Source: Candidula unifasciata (taxonomy: Eukaryota; Mollusca; Gastropoda; Stylommatophora; Geomitridae). From it: 64,000 nucleotides of DNA. Within the stretch, counting starts at the first letter, position 1. Each line of letters opens with the position of its first letter. This document shows, piece by piece, positions 25,531 through 52,725 of the stretch. The stretch covers positions 231,001 through 295,000 of the forward strand of contig CAJHNH020008567.1 of NCBI GenBank assembly GCA_905116865.2. Reading direction: 5' to 3'. The translations under genes and the position numbers were made by a program. The notes under the pieces are model-generated. The model did no database searches. It was not told where the DNA came from and saw only the letters and a list, made by a program, of their open reading frames with translations.

Positions 25531-25919
25531 CCAACAAGTTTCTGTCTGGTGCTCTCAAGCTTAATCCACCACCTGTTCCTATGGCTTCATGTTACCCTTA
25601 CAGGGGGACTAAACAGGTACTCCAACTTGTCCAAGGGTGTCCTGTAGGGAAAGAAGATACCTTACTTCTCTTTTGACAATACCTTTACCCTGCTACCCGG
25701 TGTAAATTAAACAATAGATTGGCACATTCCACTGTGTCTCATCAGGTGCTAATACTAGAGTCAACACATAATTCATTGTGTCAGTAAAAGTTCTTACCAT
25801 CGCAGTTTTACATTGACCAGAATGTCTTCCTGTTTGATTAACGAGACATAACCATTATATATTGTGTTTGGCTTCTGCATATTTCAAACCTTAGGTTTGG
25901 TGTGTAATAGATGACATGA

Positions 25920-26045
25920 AATGCATATCATTTCCAGTCACATACTTAGAGTTCCCATAAGTGCTCTGTCCCCATCTTCAGCAGTAAGGGTAGAGTTCCA
26001 GTTCACATGGTACCAGTAGTAGTCTAATTGCATGTCTGTCTTGCC
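25920..26045 (-). mobile_element. family E retroelement end, minus copy
   Basis: cataagtgctctgtccccat, cttcagcag and tggtaccagtagtagtctaa are the reverse of family E landmarks. Confidence 0.55.
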
Positions 26046-26049
26046 TTTT

Positions 26050-26744
26050 CTCTGAATGTTGAGTTTGGCAAATCACCTGGTCAATACCTGCTGCTCTGTT
26101 CTCTGTTCTTTTTTGCTATTAGAATTTGATCTAAATTTGTAGTCCATAACTAGGTGGGAAGCACTGGTTGTTGTCATTCTGTGTTGTGTAATGTCTTTAA
26201 CGCTTTCACCCCGAAAAGCTGCAAAAGCGACACTTCGCCTGGGTCCAATTCCCCATAAGTGTCACTGTTCTGATTTGTCTGTAGTGACTTTTGTGAGATT
26301 CATAATAAATCATATGGGCTAAGTTCATGCCTGCACAAATGTTTAGGGGTCAGGGACATTAACTAAAGTAGCATTTAGGAGGTTTCCCTTTGAATCAAAT
26401 AGCCCTTTTAAAGCCAAGTTGATGCCAACATTTCCTGTAAGCCACAGTGATAGAAGTTATGGAGTCACAACATGAGTGACCGGATTAATGTGTTTGATAA
26501 GCTCCTGGAGAATGCATTCCATTTAGTGCTTCAATTTAGTGTGTGTGTTTATTGATTACTCCCTTTGTATAAATTTATAGAACAAATGTAAAAGTGTAGA
26601 TTAAAAAAATTTTGGTTAAAGATTTGTTTCTGGAATTAAACAGGGGTCATGATCCATTTTTTAAAGTGTTCCTGGGGTTAGAGTGGTCTATTTTCTTCTT
26701 GTGCACTCTCTTGTTCTTGCATCATCTCAGATAAGTTGTAGCGC
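26050..26744. other. non-coding, no feature seen
   Basis: No exon, element end or repeat was recognised. Confidence 0.45.
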
Positions 26745-28365
26745 CAGTGTTGGTTATAACAAGATGAGCAAATTATTTGATCTTCTGCTTCTCAGTTTGA
26801 TCTTCTGTAGATGATATGCCAGCATGTATGTCTACATTTGTAGGTTATGCTCTCTGTGTTGGTTATAACAAGATGAGCAAATTATTTGATCTTCTGCTTC
26901 TCAGTTTGATCTTCTGTAGATGATATGCCAGCATATATGTCTACATTTGTAGGTTATGCTCTCTGTGTTGGTTATAACAAGATGAGCAAATTATTTGATC
27001 TTCTGCTTCTCAGTTTGATCTTCTGTAGATGATATGCCAGCATATATGTCTACATTTGTAGGTTATGCTCTCTGTGTTGGTTATAACAAGATGAGCAAAT
27101 TATTTGATCTTCTGCTTCTCAGTTTGATCTTCTGTAGATGATATGCCAGCATATATGTCTACATTTGTAGGTTATGCTCTCTGTGTTGGTTATAACAAGA
27201 TGAGCAAATTATTTGATCTTCTGCTTCTCAGTTTGATCTTCTGTAGATGATATGCCAGCATATATGTCTACATTTGTAGGTTATGCTCTCTGTGTTGGTT
27301 ATAACAAGATGAGCAAATTATTTGATCTTCTGCTTCTCAGTTTGATCTTCTGTAGATGATATGCCATCATGTATGTCTACATTTGTAGGTTATGCTCTCT
27401 GTGTTGGTTATAACAAGATGAGCAAATTATTTGATCTTCTGCTTCTCAGTTTGATCTTCTGTAGATGATATGCCATCATGTATGTCTACATTTGTAGGTT
27501 ATGCTCTCTGTGTTGGTTATAACAAGATGAGCAAATTATTTGATCTTCTGCTTCTCAGTTTGATCTTCTGTAGATGATATGCCAGCATATATGTCTACAT
27601 TTGTAGGTAATGCTCTCTGTGTTGGTTATAACAAGATGAGCAAATTATTTGATCTTCTGCTTCTCAGTTTGATCTTCTGTAGATGATATGCCAGCATATA
27701 TGTCTACATTTGTAGGTAATGCTCTCTGTGTTGGTTATAACAAGATGAGCAAATTATTTGATCTTCTGCTTCTCAGTTTGATCTTCTGTAGATGATATGC
27801 CATCATGTATGTCTACATTTGTAGGTTATGCTCTCTGTGTTGGTTATAACAAGATGAGCAAATTATTTGATCTTCTGCTTCTCAGTTTGATCTTCTGTAG
27901 ATGATATGCCAGCATGTATGTCTACATTTGTAGGTTATGCTCTCTGTGTTGGTTATAACAAGATGAGCAAATTATTTGATCTTCTGCTTCTCAGTTTGAT
28001 CTTCTGTAGATGATATGCCAGCATGTATGTCTACATTTGTAGGTTATGCTCTCTGTGTTGGTTATAACAAGATGAGCAAATTATTTGATCTTCTGATCTT
28101 CTGTAGATGATATGTCAGCATGTATGTCAACATTTGTAGGTTATGCTCTCTGTGTTGGTTATAACAAGATGAGCAAATTATTTGATCTTCTGATCTTCTG
28201 TAGATGATATGTCAGCATGTATGTCAACATTTGTAGGTTATGCTCTCTGTGTTGGTTATAACAAGATGAGCAAATTATTTGATCTTCTGCTTCTCAGTTT
28301 GATCGTCTGTAGATGATATACCAGCATGTATGTCTACATTTGTGGGTAATGCTCTCTGTCTGTCA
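26745..28365. repeat. 109-bp tandem array, about 15 copies
   Basis: Unit starts at 26749, 26858 and 26967 give a 109-bp period. Units are nearly identical; small variants (gccagcatatatg, gccatcatgtatg, ggtaatgct) come in neighbouring runs. Two adjacent units near 28085-28230 share the same internal deletion and a tcaac variant. Confidence 0.97.
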
Positions 28366-28439
28366 GTCCGTCTGTCTTTATGTATGTGTGTCTATGTATG
28401 TGAGGTAAAAGGATAGAGAGGGAATTATTAACATTCTAT

Positions 28440-28745
28440 CAGGTATAACAAACCAAGAAGTATCATTAAATCCCATATTATTGGACTTCTATTGTAATGT
28501 ACAAGCAAAATAACATTTCCAAATAAATTTATTGTAATTCAAAACAAAGAAACTATAGAAAATTACCATGGCTGATCTGTACATGTGATAGCATAACGTA
28601 ATATTTGAAGCATGTACATTTCTCTGGAGCATCTCATTCAAAGAGCTGGACTGGTTTCTCTTTTGTGCAAGAAAACCCACAATAGGAGGCTTCAGTTCTA
28701 ACAGTAGTTGTAGTTTCGTCGTAATTATTTAGACCAGTCTTGTGG
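28440..28745. other. non-coding, no feature seen
   Basis: A 63-codon minus-strand frame at 28489-28680 has no domain and begins without ATG context. Nothing else was seen. Confidence 0.4.
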
Positions 28746-28746
28746 A

Positions 28747-29040
28747 CCACTATTTCTCCATGTGGGTTCTATAGCCCCGTTGGGGGGAGGGGGGATAGAC
28801 CCAGTGCCTCCTAACATGCACGTCGTAGAGTCGGCTAATTAGGGATGTTTCCTTTGAAGTCGAAGTGCATCCACCTGAAAGGAGAGGAACCAACAGCCTG
28901 TGTACAAACAGCCTGTGTAAAATGGGGATGGATGCAAAACTAAAGTGCTGGAACAAGATTAATGCTTTGAAGTGGGTGAACAACCAGAATCTTTCAGCGG
29001 GAGTTTACATCTGGTGGACCCTAAGAAAAAGAAGAAGAGC
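28747..29040 (-). mobile_element. family D repeat, copy 4
   Basis: Minus-orientation copy: catgtgggttctatagcccc, ggatagacccagtgcctcc, cgtagagtcggctaatta, gggtgaacaaccagaatctt, ending aagaaaaagaagaag. The (AAG)n-like end marks the probable 3' tail. Confidence 0.75.
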
Positions 29041-29300
29041 CAAATAAAAGTTCAGATAGCCAAGCTTTGCTGTTGACAGACATAATAATGCAAACAGTAA
29101 TTTCACAGCAAATAAAGAATACCAAGTATGTGTTTACAAACAGTAATTACGTACATAATGAAGCTTTGATCGTATAAACAGATAATCAGTGATTTGTGTG
29201 TGGAACTAAAGTAAACTAAAGCCAGTGGGTGACCTAGTCAATAGTGTTTAATGACTTCACCTCTGACACCTTGAATACATTTGTTAGACCTAGAAAACTT
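29041..29300. other. non-coding, no feature seen
   Basis: AT-rich single-copy-looking sequence between repeats. Confidence 0.4.
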
Positions 29301-30690
29301 TGCAGTATTTCATTGATAGATTCATAGGTCCAGGAACAGTGTGTGCAGTCTTTCATTGATAGATTCATGGGTCCTGGAACAGTGTGTGCAGTCTTTTATT
29401 GATAGATTCATGGACCCTGGAACAGTGTGTGCAGTCTTTCATTGATAGATTCATGGATCCTGGAACAGTGTGTGCAGTCTTTCATTGATAGATTCTTGGG
29501 TCCTGGAACAGTGTGTGCAGTCTTTCATTGATAGATTCATGGACCCTGGAACAGTGTGTGCAGTCTTTCATTGGTAGATTCATGGATCCTGGAACAGTGT
29601 GTGCAGTCTTTCATTGATAGATTCATGGATCCTGGTACAGTGTGTGCAGTCTTTCATTGGTAGATTCATGGGTCCTGGAACAGTGTGTGCAGTCTTTCAT
29701 TGATAGATTCATGGGTCCTGGAACAGTGTGTGCAGTCTTTCATTGATAGATTCATGGGTCCTGGAACAGTGTGTGCAGTCTTTCATTGATAGATTCATGG
29801 ACCCTGGACAGTGTGTGCAGTCTTTCATTGGTAGATTCATGGATCCTGGAACAGTGTGTGCAGTCTTTCATTGATAGATTCATGGATCCTGGAACAGTGT
29901 GTGCAGTCTTTCATTGATAGATTCATGGGTCCTGGAACAGTGTGTGCAGTCTTTCATTGATAGATTCATGGGTCCTGGAACAGTGTGTGCAGTCTTTCAT
30001 TGATAGATTCATGGGTCCTGGAACAGTGTGGGCAGTCTTTCATTGATAGATTCATGGATCCTGGAACAGTGTGTGCAGTCTTTCATTGATAGATTCATGG
30101 ATCCTGGAACAGTGTGTGCAGTCTTTCAGTGATAGATTCATGGATCCTGGTACAGCGTGTGCAGTCTTTCATTGATAGATTCATGGATCCTGGTACAGCG
30201 TGTGCAGTCTTTCATTGATAGATTCATGGGTCCTGGAACAGTGTGTGCAGTCTTTCATTGATAGATTCATGGATCCTGGAACAGTGTGTGCAGTCTTTCA
30301 TTGATGGATTCATGGATTCTGGAACAGTGTGTGCAGTCTTTCATTGATAGATTCATGTATCCTGAAACAGTGTGTGCAGTCTTTCATTGATAGATTCAAG
30401 GGTCCTGGAACAGTGTGTGCAGTCTTTCATTGATAGATTCATGGGTCCTGGAACAGTGTGTGCAGAATTTCATTGATAGATTCATGGGTCCTGGAACAGT
30501 GTGTGCAGTCTTTCATTGATAGATTCTTGGGTCCTGGAACAGTGTGTGCAGTCATTCATTGATAGATTCATGGATCCTGGAACAGTGTGTGCAGTCTTTC
30601 ATTGATAGATTCATGGATCTTGAAACAGTGTTTGCAGTCTTTCATTGATAGATTCATGGATCTTGAAACAGTGTGTGCAGTCTTTAACTA
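29300..30690. repeat. 43-bp minisatellite, about 32 copies
   Basis: Unit tttcattgatagattcatgg plus gtcctggaacagtgtgtgca plus gtc. Common variants are gggtcc, ggatcc and ggaccc after atg. The array edges are more divergent than the centre. Confidence 0.97.
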
Positions 30691-31190
30691 TTATAGATCC
30701 TAGAAAAATTGTATAATGTTTAAAATAATACATGCATCAGTTAGAACATTGATTAGGTTAGTATTCATACATACTTACATTGGTCTGAAGGTTAATAATC
30801 AATTTTCCACAAATGCACACACACACGCAAGCTCACACGTGCGCCCACAAACACACACACAGCTATCTGAACAAAAACTCTCTTTTATTGTTTAACAAGT
30901 AATTCTACAAATATGAAACAGTATTAAATAACTTACAATAAAAATTCTACACATGATAAATGTTTTTTTACAGATTTTACATCAGGTTAAATTGTTAAAG
31001 CCAAACTGTCTGAATGTATTAAACTGTTATACATTGTTTGAGAGTAGACACACGATATTAGCACTTCGTTTACTATACTGTTTCCTGGGCTTTGTTACAT
31101 TTTCAAGGGTGCGTAATATAGCATATATCATGATTTATGTCATAGCATTTTCTTGTGTGCATATATGTGTGTTTGCGTGCATGAGCGCAA
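30691..31190. other. non-coding with (CA)n patches
   Basis: Short ACAC-rich segments at about 30814-30862. A 99-codon + frame at 30953-31252 has no domain and runs into a SINE. Confidence 0.45.
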
Positions 31191-31194
31191 GAGA

Positions 31195-31335
31195 AAAAGC
31201 CTGGGTTCCCAGTTTGACCTGGCCTAAAATGGGGCCAAATGCAGTGTCCTGAGAAATAAAAGTGTCCAGCGTGATACAGACTGCATCACCTATTTAGTGT
31301 TGATTGGTCTATAAAAATATGACTAAATATCCTAT
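31195..31335 (+). mobile_element. tRNA-type SINE family A, 5'-truncated
   Basis: Follows family A from the cctaaaatggggcc segment through gtgttgattggtctataaaa. It lies immediately upstream of a full copy. Confidence 0.65.
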
Positions 31336-31336
31336 G

Positions 31337-31615
31337 CACCGGGGAGTCGCTGTGGCGTAGTGGCTAGACGCCCACGTGCAGATAGGAAGCTCGTGGGTTC
31401 GCTCCCTGGCGGAGCCCGACTTTAAAAAAAAATGAATTTGACCCCCAGGTCGACCCAACCTTGAGTGGGTACAGAGTGCAGTCCCAGGAAGTAAAGGCGG
31501 CCGGCATGATGCTGACCACATCACCCACCAAGTGCCGATTGGTCTATAAAAAATATAGGTGTAGCTTTATATGCCCTATATGCCTAAAGGCATGAAAAAG
31601 GGACCTTGACTTGAC
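31337..31615 (+). mobile_element. tRNA-derived SINE family A, full copy
   Basis: The head has an A-box-like tggcgtagtggctagacg and a B-box-like gggttcgctccc, as in tRNA-derived pol III promoters. The body holds gatgctgaccacatcaccca and gtgccgattggtctataaaa, and the 3' end is a ttgactt-type simple tail. At least eight other copies or fragments lie in the window. Confidence 0.85.
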
Positions 31616-32210
31616 TTACAGCATTCACCAGTGGCATCTGAAGTGGCATCTGTTTAAAACAGAAATAAGGACTCAGTGTGTGATAATAATAATAATTATT
31701 ATTTTGTGTGTTGATATGAAGCATAAAATTGTGGATACTTTATAAAACAGTTATTTTTAACTTGCATATGTTTGCGGGTGTAACCACCAACAATAATGGA
31801 ATGTGAATTGAATGCATTCTTGAGTAAATAACATGATCATTAATCCAGGGTTACATTTATTTCTGCTGATCACCTACATTAACTCAATTTAAACTTTATC
31901 TTAGCTTGTGTCGTAGATGTGTGAACATAGTTTAACCTAAATTGTGCTTGATGGTTACATTAATGAGCTTCCAAAGGTAATTTTAACTTGTACTTGGTGG
32001 AAAAGTGCAAATATTGCAGCGTTACAGTGAACAGGCGCAGCCCAATTATATCCAGGACATAAAATATCAGATGATAAAAAAATAGTACAAATTTATGCAC
32101 AGTCTGTTTTCACCTAAGATACACATTAACTTTTAATTAGGATTTATGTCAACATACATGTGAGACACAGAATGGGCATTAGCTTGTACTCACAATGTTT
32201 ATTAACTTGT
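31616..32210. other. non-coding, AT-rich
   Basis: A short (AAT/ATT)n lies at 31685-31703. No exon was recognised. Confidence 0.45.
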
Positions 32211-32214
32211 TGTG

Positions 32215-32670
32215 ATGTTAAGCCAGGATTTACTTTAACTTGTACCAAGGATTTACATTAATACATGTACCCAGATTTTACATTAACTTGTACCAAGGTT
32301 TTACATTAACTTGTACCAAGGATTTACATTAATACATGTACCCAGATTTTTCATTAACTTGTACCTAGGTTTTACATTAACTTGTACCAAGGATTTACAT
32401 TAATACATGTACCCAGATTTTACATTATCTTGTACCCAGGTTTTACATTATTTTGTACCAAGGATTTACATTATTTTGTACCAAGGATTTACATTATTTT
32501 GTACCAAGGATTTACATTATTTTGTACCAAGGATTTACATTATTTTGTACCAAGGATTTACATTAACTTGTATCAAAGTTTTACATTAACTTGTAACAAC
32601 GGTTTATACATTACCTCGTACCAAGGATTTGCATTAACTTGTGCCAAGGATTCACATTAACTCATCACAA
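32215..32670. repeat. 23-bp minisatellite
   Basis: Units of cttgtaccaaggatttacat plus taa, mixed at the left with tacatgtacccagattt variants and homogeneous at 32440-32570. Confidence 0.93.
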
Positions 32671-32679
32671 GGATTTACA

Positions 32680-33058
32680 CTGTATTGTCTCTGGTTACAC
32701 TGTATTGTCTCTGGTTACACTGTATTGTCTCTGGTTACACTGTATTGTTTCTGGTTACAGTGTTGTCTCTTGTTACACATATTGTCTCTTGTTACACTGT
32801 ATTGTCTCTGGTTACACTGTATTGTCTCTTGTTACACTATATTGTCTCTTGTTACACTATATTGTCTCTGGTTACACTGTATTGTCTCTTGTTACACTGT
32901 ATTGTCTCTGGTTACACAGTACTGTCTCTGGTTACACAGTATTGTCTCTGGTTACACAGTACTGTCTCTGGTTACACCGTATTGTCTCTGGTTACACTGT
33001 ATTGTCTTTGGTTGCACTGTATTGTCTCTGGTTACACAGTATTGTCTCTTGTTACAAT
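32680..33058. repeat. 20-bp minisatellite, about 18 copies
   Basis: Unit actgtattgtctctggttac; Gly/Ser-type variants ctggtt and cttgtt alternate. Three + frames stay open through the array by chance. Confidence 0.95.
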
Positions 33059-33364
33059 CTCATCACCGAAGTCTAAGATGAACCCCCTGCAGGGATGTGC
33101 CAGATGAGATACACTGACTATTGCCAGGCAATACATTTTGCAGTATACTGCCTGTGCCCTCATTGTTTAAGCTGGCATTGAGATAATTTTGTTCTGAATT
33201 TGTCTTGAACTTTGAGTCTAGCACATCTCGTTGGCGACAGGATATGTCTCGGGACTGGATGCATCTAAATTTTATTTTTCCTGGGTTGTTGCCCGCTACT
33301 GCACTATTACAATTGATGACAAAGTCTTTAGATGGTCAGATTTGTTGACAGGAATGCTCATTTT

Positions 33365-33585
33365 TAACACCATTTATTCAACAGTGAAGTCGGTGTTGGG
33401 TTGCAATGATTCTTGAAAGTCATTTATTCAACAGTGGAAGTCGGTGTTGGGTCGTGATGTTTCTTGAAAGTCATTTATTCAACAGTGGAAGTCGATGTTG
33501 GGTTGTGATGTTTCTTGAAAGTCATTTATTCAACAGTGGAAGTCGGTGTTGGGTTGTAATGTTTCTTGAAAGTCATTACTGCTTT
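33365..33585. repeat. 51-bp minisatellite, four copies
   Basis: Units starting attcaacagtggaagtcggt at about 51-bp spacing. Confidence 0.93.
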
Positions 33586-33679
33586 TGAATGCTGGATTCC
33601 TTATCTCCAAAATTTTTTCACCTTTGTAATATTTTCTCTCTCTGAACCTGGTGATATAAGAAAAAGCTTAAGAAAAAAC

Positions 33680-33690
33680 AAATATATATT

Positions 33691-33734
<44 letters not shown>

Positions 33735-33805
33735 TGCACGCACGCACGCACGCATGCATGCACGCACGCACGCATGCATGCACGCACGCACACACGCACA
33801 AGGTG
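33680..33805. repeat. compound (TA)n(CA)n(GCAC)n microsatellite
   Basis: TA run, CA run and then GCAC/GCAT repeats in series. Confidence 0.95.
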
Positions 33806-33827
33806 ATCAGTAGAGGTGTGATATTTG

Positions 33828-33935
33828 CAGGTGTCTAGGTCAGCTGCTGAAGATGAGGACAGAGCATGCATAGGAATGCCCCGAGTGCTGTGATGTCAAT
33901 TCTTGACTCAACTCAACTCAACTCAAAGCTTATTC
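33828..33935 (+). mobile_element. family E retroelement end, (ACTCA)n tail
   Basis: gctgctgaagatgaggacag and ccccgagtgctgtgatgtca, then an ACTCA repeat tail. Confidence 0.6.
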
Positions 33936-34004
33936 TGAGGGGATGTCTTTTTCCTACACACGGAAATCTACAGTAACATTATAATTTATTTAAAGCATTC
34001 TGTT

Positions 34005-34390
34005 TCTTCTTCAAGTCCATGCCGTGTGGCGTTGTTAGTCATGTCTATCCACAACCTTCTGTTCTGTTTACTTTCAGTCAGCTGTGACACAGTTCATCCT
34101 CCATGCCATAATGTCAGACTGCCAAGCATCTTCTCTCTTGGTCTCCCTCTGCCTCTCTTCCCCTCCAGCTTTTCCACTGTTACGATGTACTCCTGTTTTC
34201 TCCTTCTCAGTGCATGACTAAAGAATGTAGATTGATGTAGATTGTCTCCTTCTGATGTGGGCAATCAGATCTTTTTGTAAGTTAGTTTGTTTTTAAGACA
34301 TCTTCTTTATTCTTTTTTTAAAAGCCTGTCTAGGGTGTTCTTATCATTTGTCTATAAAACCACATCTCTGCGGCTTCCAAATAATTTTTT
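34005..34390 (-). pseudogene. non-LTR retrotransposon RT C-terminal tail
   Basis: The minus strand reads LEAAEMWFYRQMIRTP near 34390, then a linker, and closes with a NATRHG-type end near 34020. (E)MWFYRRM(I/M)R..W is a strongly conserved non-LTR RT thumb/tail motif. Several stops are present. Confidence 0.75.
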
Positions 34391-34542
34391 TTTACTAATC
34401 AACCAACTGTTCATGAACAGGCATGACTTTTCTTTGCAAAATACTTACAGTAGGTTGCAATTTCTTTCTGTGAGAGCAGTGCCCATCCCGGGCGGGTTGT
34501 CTTAGCCATTGTGCCTGTAGAGATATCCTCTGCCTAGCACAA

Positions 34543-34950
34543 TGAAAGTGGTGACCAGTACTGAAAACTTCTGTGGTGACCAGTACTGAAAACTTCTGTG
34601 GTGACCAGTACTGAAAACTTCTGTGGTGACCAGTGCTGAAAACTTCTGTGGTGACCAGTACTGAAAACTTCTGTGGTGACCAGTATTGAAAACTTCTGTG
34701 GTGACCAGTACTGAAAACTTCTGTGGTGACCAGTACTGAAAACTTCTGTGGTGACCAGTACTGAAAACTTCTCTGGTGACCAGTACTGAAAACTTCTGTG
34801 GTGACCAGTACTGAAAACTTCTGTGGTGACCAGTACTGAAAACTTCTGTGGTGACCAGTACTGAAAACTTCTGTGGTGACCAGTACTGAAAACTTCTGTG
34901 GTGACCAGTACTGAAAACTTATGTGGTGACCAGTGCTGAAAACTTCTCAG
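34543..34950. repeat. 25-bp minisatellite, about 16 copies
   Basis: Unit aacttctgtggtgaccagta plus ctgaa. Highly homogeneous. The 145-codon minus frame through it is a by-product: 25 bp needs three units per frame cycle. Confidence 0.97.
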
Positions 34951-35310
34951 CTGCTCACCACTTCTGTCCATTAGCTGCTGCCTTGACTTTACGTAAATGT
35001 AATTAATGCAGTGATGTTATTTATTCGTAATTATTCATTCACTGCTTTATAATCGGGGATTCTTTCTTTATATGAACTCTTTATTGGCTACTGGGGAAGG
35101 GGAAGGAACACATAAGAATGTCCAAAATATCAGTTCCTGATTCATTTATTTATAACTTTATAACTCAATACATCTGTCATGTGTTTTAACAGGCAAATGC
35201 ATTCTGTCTTTCTGGCTAATTATCTTAAATTAACTAGTTCTTATATTAAGAACATCCTGAAAAATCATGCTAGGGCTCATTTTGGATTAAGTCTTATGTG
35301 TTAATGTCGT
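34951..35310. other. non-coding, no feature seen
   Basis: AT-rich sequence with TTTATT motifs at about 35020 and 35147, which are AATAAA on the minus strand and could serve the lectin-CUB gene as distant poly(A) signals. That is not demonstrated. Confidence 0.35.
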
Positions 35311-35311
35311 C

Positions 35312-35530
35312 CCTGGCTTAGGCGTTGCGAGTCGTAATTCCAATGTACCGTGATTGAAACCCACTGCGTCGCAGGTTGACCCAGCCCAAAATGGGTACCA
35401 GGTTGGATGTCTTCTGGAAGTAAACACGGCTGGCGTAATGCTGACCACATTACCAACCTAGTGCCGATTGGTCTGTGAAAATATGGCCGATGCCTAACGC
35501 ATGAAAAGGGATCTTTACTTACTTACTTAT
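35312..35530 (+). mobile_element. tRNA-type SINE family A
   Basis: tRNA-like head (ggcttaggcgttgcga), body with aatgctgaccacattacc and agtgccgattggtctgtgaa, and a (TTAC)n tail, acttacttactta. Confidence 0.75.
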
Positions 35531-35624
35531 GAATTAGTGTTTCCTACAGTTTCTATTTCCCTATGTCATTCTCACCATTATCTTCATCATCCATATGATT
35601 TACTGGGGTAAATGGAGCTACAGA

Positions 35625-35725
35625 GTTAGTGCAAACAGCGGCACAGGCGGACAATTCTTATCAGCTGTCTGTACTGGTGGCAAAGCACTTATGGTTTATA
35701 ACCGTATGCAATGACGCTGGTTCAC
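35625..35725 (+). mobile_element. SINE family V, 3' fragment
   Basis: caaagcacttatggtttata and ccgtatgcaatgacgctggt match the 3' part of the elements at 39701-40091 and 44277-44662. Confidence 0.5.
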
Positions 35726-35861
35726 ATCTCCCAACTTTACCTTTTTTTTTTACAATTGTCCACCGTCCGTTCAGTTTTGTACATCATTATTGGCTTTATA
35801 CGTCTCTTGAGACTCCGTCTCTTCTCAGTTGACAAATATGAAATTGTGATATCTGTCACCT

Positions 35862-36359
35862 CTCAACTGTGAGAACCAAGATTATGTATGGTTTTACAGA
35901 AGGCAAGCAACGATAGTATATTTTATACTTGACTACCAGTGAGAACCAAGATTATGTATGGTTTTACAGAAGGCAAGCAATGATAGTATATGTTATACTT
36001 GACTACCAGTGAGAACCAAGATTATGTATGGTTTTACAGAAGGCAAGCAATGATGGTATATGTTATACTTGACTACCAGTGAGAACCAAGATTATGTATG
36101 GTTTTACAGAAGGCAAGCAACGATAGTATATGTTATACTTGACTACCAGTGAGAACCAAGATTATGTATGGTTTTACAGAAGGCAAGCAACGATAGTATA
36201 TGTTATACTTGACTACCAGTGAGAACCAAGATTATGTATGGTTTTACAGTAGGCAAACAACGATGGTATATGTTATACTTGACTACCAGTGAGAACCAAG
36301 ATTATGTATGGTTTTACAGAAGGCAAGCAATGATGGTATATGTTATACTTGACTACAGC
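35862..36359. repeat. 70-bp minisatellite, seven copies, abutting the lectin-CUB stop codon
   Basis: Unit gagaaccaagattatgtatg plus gttttacagaaggcaagcaa plus 30 bp more. Seven near-identical units. The right edge falls within a few bases of the stop codon at 36360-36362, so in transcript sense the array begins at the start of the 3' UTR (or of an intron, if the alternative donor is used). Confidence 0.95.
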
Positions 36360-51643
<15,284 letters not shown>

Positions 51644-51887
51644 GGTGCCAGTTGATGAAAACTAGGATCTGTTTTAGAATATAGGAGAAATTGCATCATC
51701 TTGTCTGTTATTGGTCGACCAACGAAAACGGCTGTTGGACAATGTCCCAAAGTGTGTAATTGTCTTAAGCCTCACTGGTCTCGTGACCAACCGTGATGTT
51801 ATCGTTGCTATCGAAATCGAAAGCAAAACACATTGACAAATTAACATTATATTTAGTTCACCGATCGATTGGTCGGTTATTTTCTCT
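51644..51887 (-). promoter_or_regulatory. presumed 5' UTR/promoter side of the lectin-CUB gene
   Basis: Position only: this is the 240 bp between the start codon and the 51888 array. No clear TATA box or initiator was seen. Confidence 0.25.
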
Positions 51888-52312
51888 GGGCCACTACATG
51901 AAGGGTTACTATACCACCCTGGGCCACTACTAAAGGGTTACTATACCACCCTGGGCCACTACATAAAGGGTTACTATACCACCCTGGGCCACTACTAAAG
52001 GGTTACTATACCACCCTGGGCCACTACATAAAGGGTTACTATACCACCCTGGGCCACTACATAAGGGGTTACTATACCACCCTGGGCCACTACATAAAGG
52101 GTTACTATACCACCCTGGGCCACTACATTAGGGGTTACTATACCACCCTGGGCCACTACATAAAGGGTTACTATACCACCCTGGGCCACTACATAAAGGG
52201 TTACCATACCACCCTGGGCCACTACATAAAGGGTTACTATGCCAGCCTAAGCCACTACTAAAGGGTTACTATACCACCCTGGGTCACTACATAAAGGGTT
52301 ACAATACCACCA
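51888..52312. repeat. ~33-bp minisatellite upstream of the lectin-CUB gene
   Basis: About 13 units of ggccactacataaagggtta plus ctataccaccctg, with 32-bp (actaaag) variants interspersed. It lies 245-670 bp upstream of the start codon. Confidence 0.97.
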
Positions 52313-52640
52313 TAGGATTGAAAAAATATCAATCTAGACGGTAGACGAAAAAGGCAGATTCCAGATACCCCGTTCAGCCTCCAAAGAACTTATAACCGGG
52401 GTACCGGCAGCGCAATAACAGCCAGTGTACCATGCAGTCCTATACGGGCTCACAGTTCACTAAGCGTATGTACCTACAGTCGACAGGGAGACAGAGTTGT
52501 GGCCAACATATACTTGCCTCAACAAGCTAGGCCGAAAACTGTCATCATTACGATGATAGTGTACCAGAAGAACACTTCGCAAGCCTTTGACACATCGGGT
52601 CAGTCCCTGTTTTTATTGACCTCCAAGAAAGACAAGAAAG
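52313..52640. other. non-coding, no feature seen
   Basis: Nothing recognised between the array and the SINE fragment. Confidence 0.4.
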
Positions 52641-52725
52641 AAATCCGGCGGCTGGCGTGCTGGTGACCACGTCATCTACTAAGCGCCGATTGGTCTGTAA
52701 TAATATGAGTCTAGCATCTTATGAC
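52640..52725 (+). mobile_element. tRNA-type SINE family A, fragment
   Basis: tggtgaccacgtcatctact and agcgccgattggtctgtaat, then atgagtctagcatcttatg, follow family A up to the point where the 21-bp array begins. Confidence 0.65.

Noticed and set aside
28489..28680. Cytoplasmic-tail exon of the lectin-CUB gene
   Set aside because: Joining it in phase 2 would create an immediate TGA, and the frame has no supporting similarity.
29300..30690. CRISPR-like array
   Set aside because: The units are contiguous with no unique spacers, and the sequence is a eukaryotic nuclear locus.
31337..31420. Functional tRNA gene
   Set aside because: A and B boxes are present, but the cloverleaf stems do not close and the sequence continues into a repeated SINE body.
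34534..34971. 145-residue minus-strand repeat protein
   Set aside because: By-product of a 25-bp array.
51888..52312. 5S rRNA-derived repeat
   Set aside because: Only the string ataccaccctg resembles 5S rRNA; no internal control region or further match.
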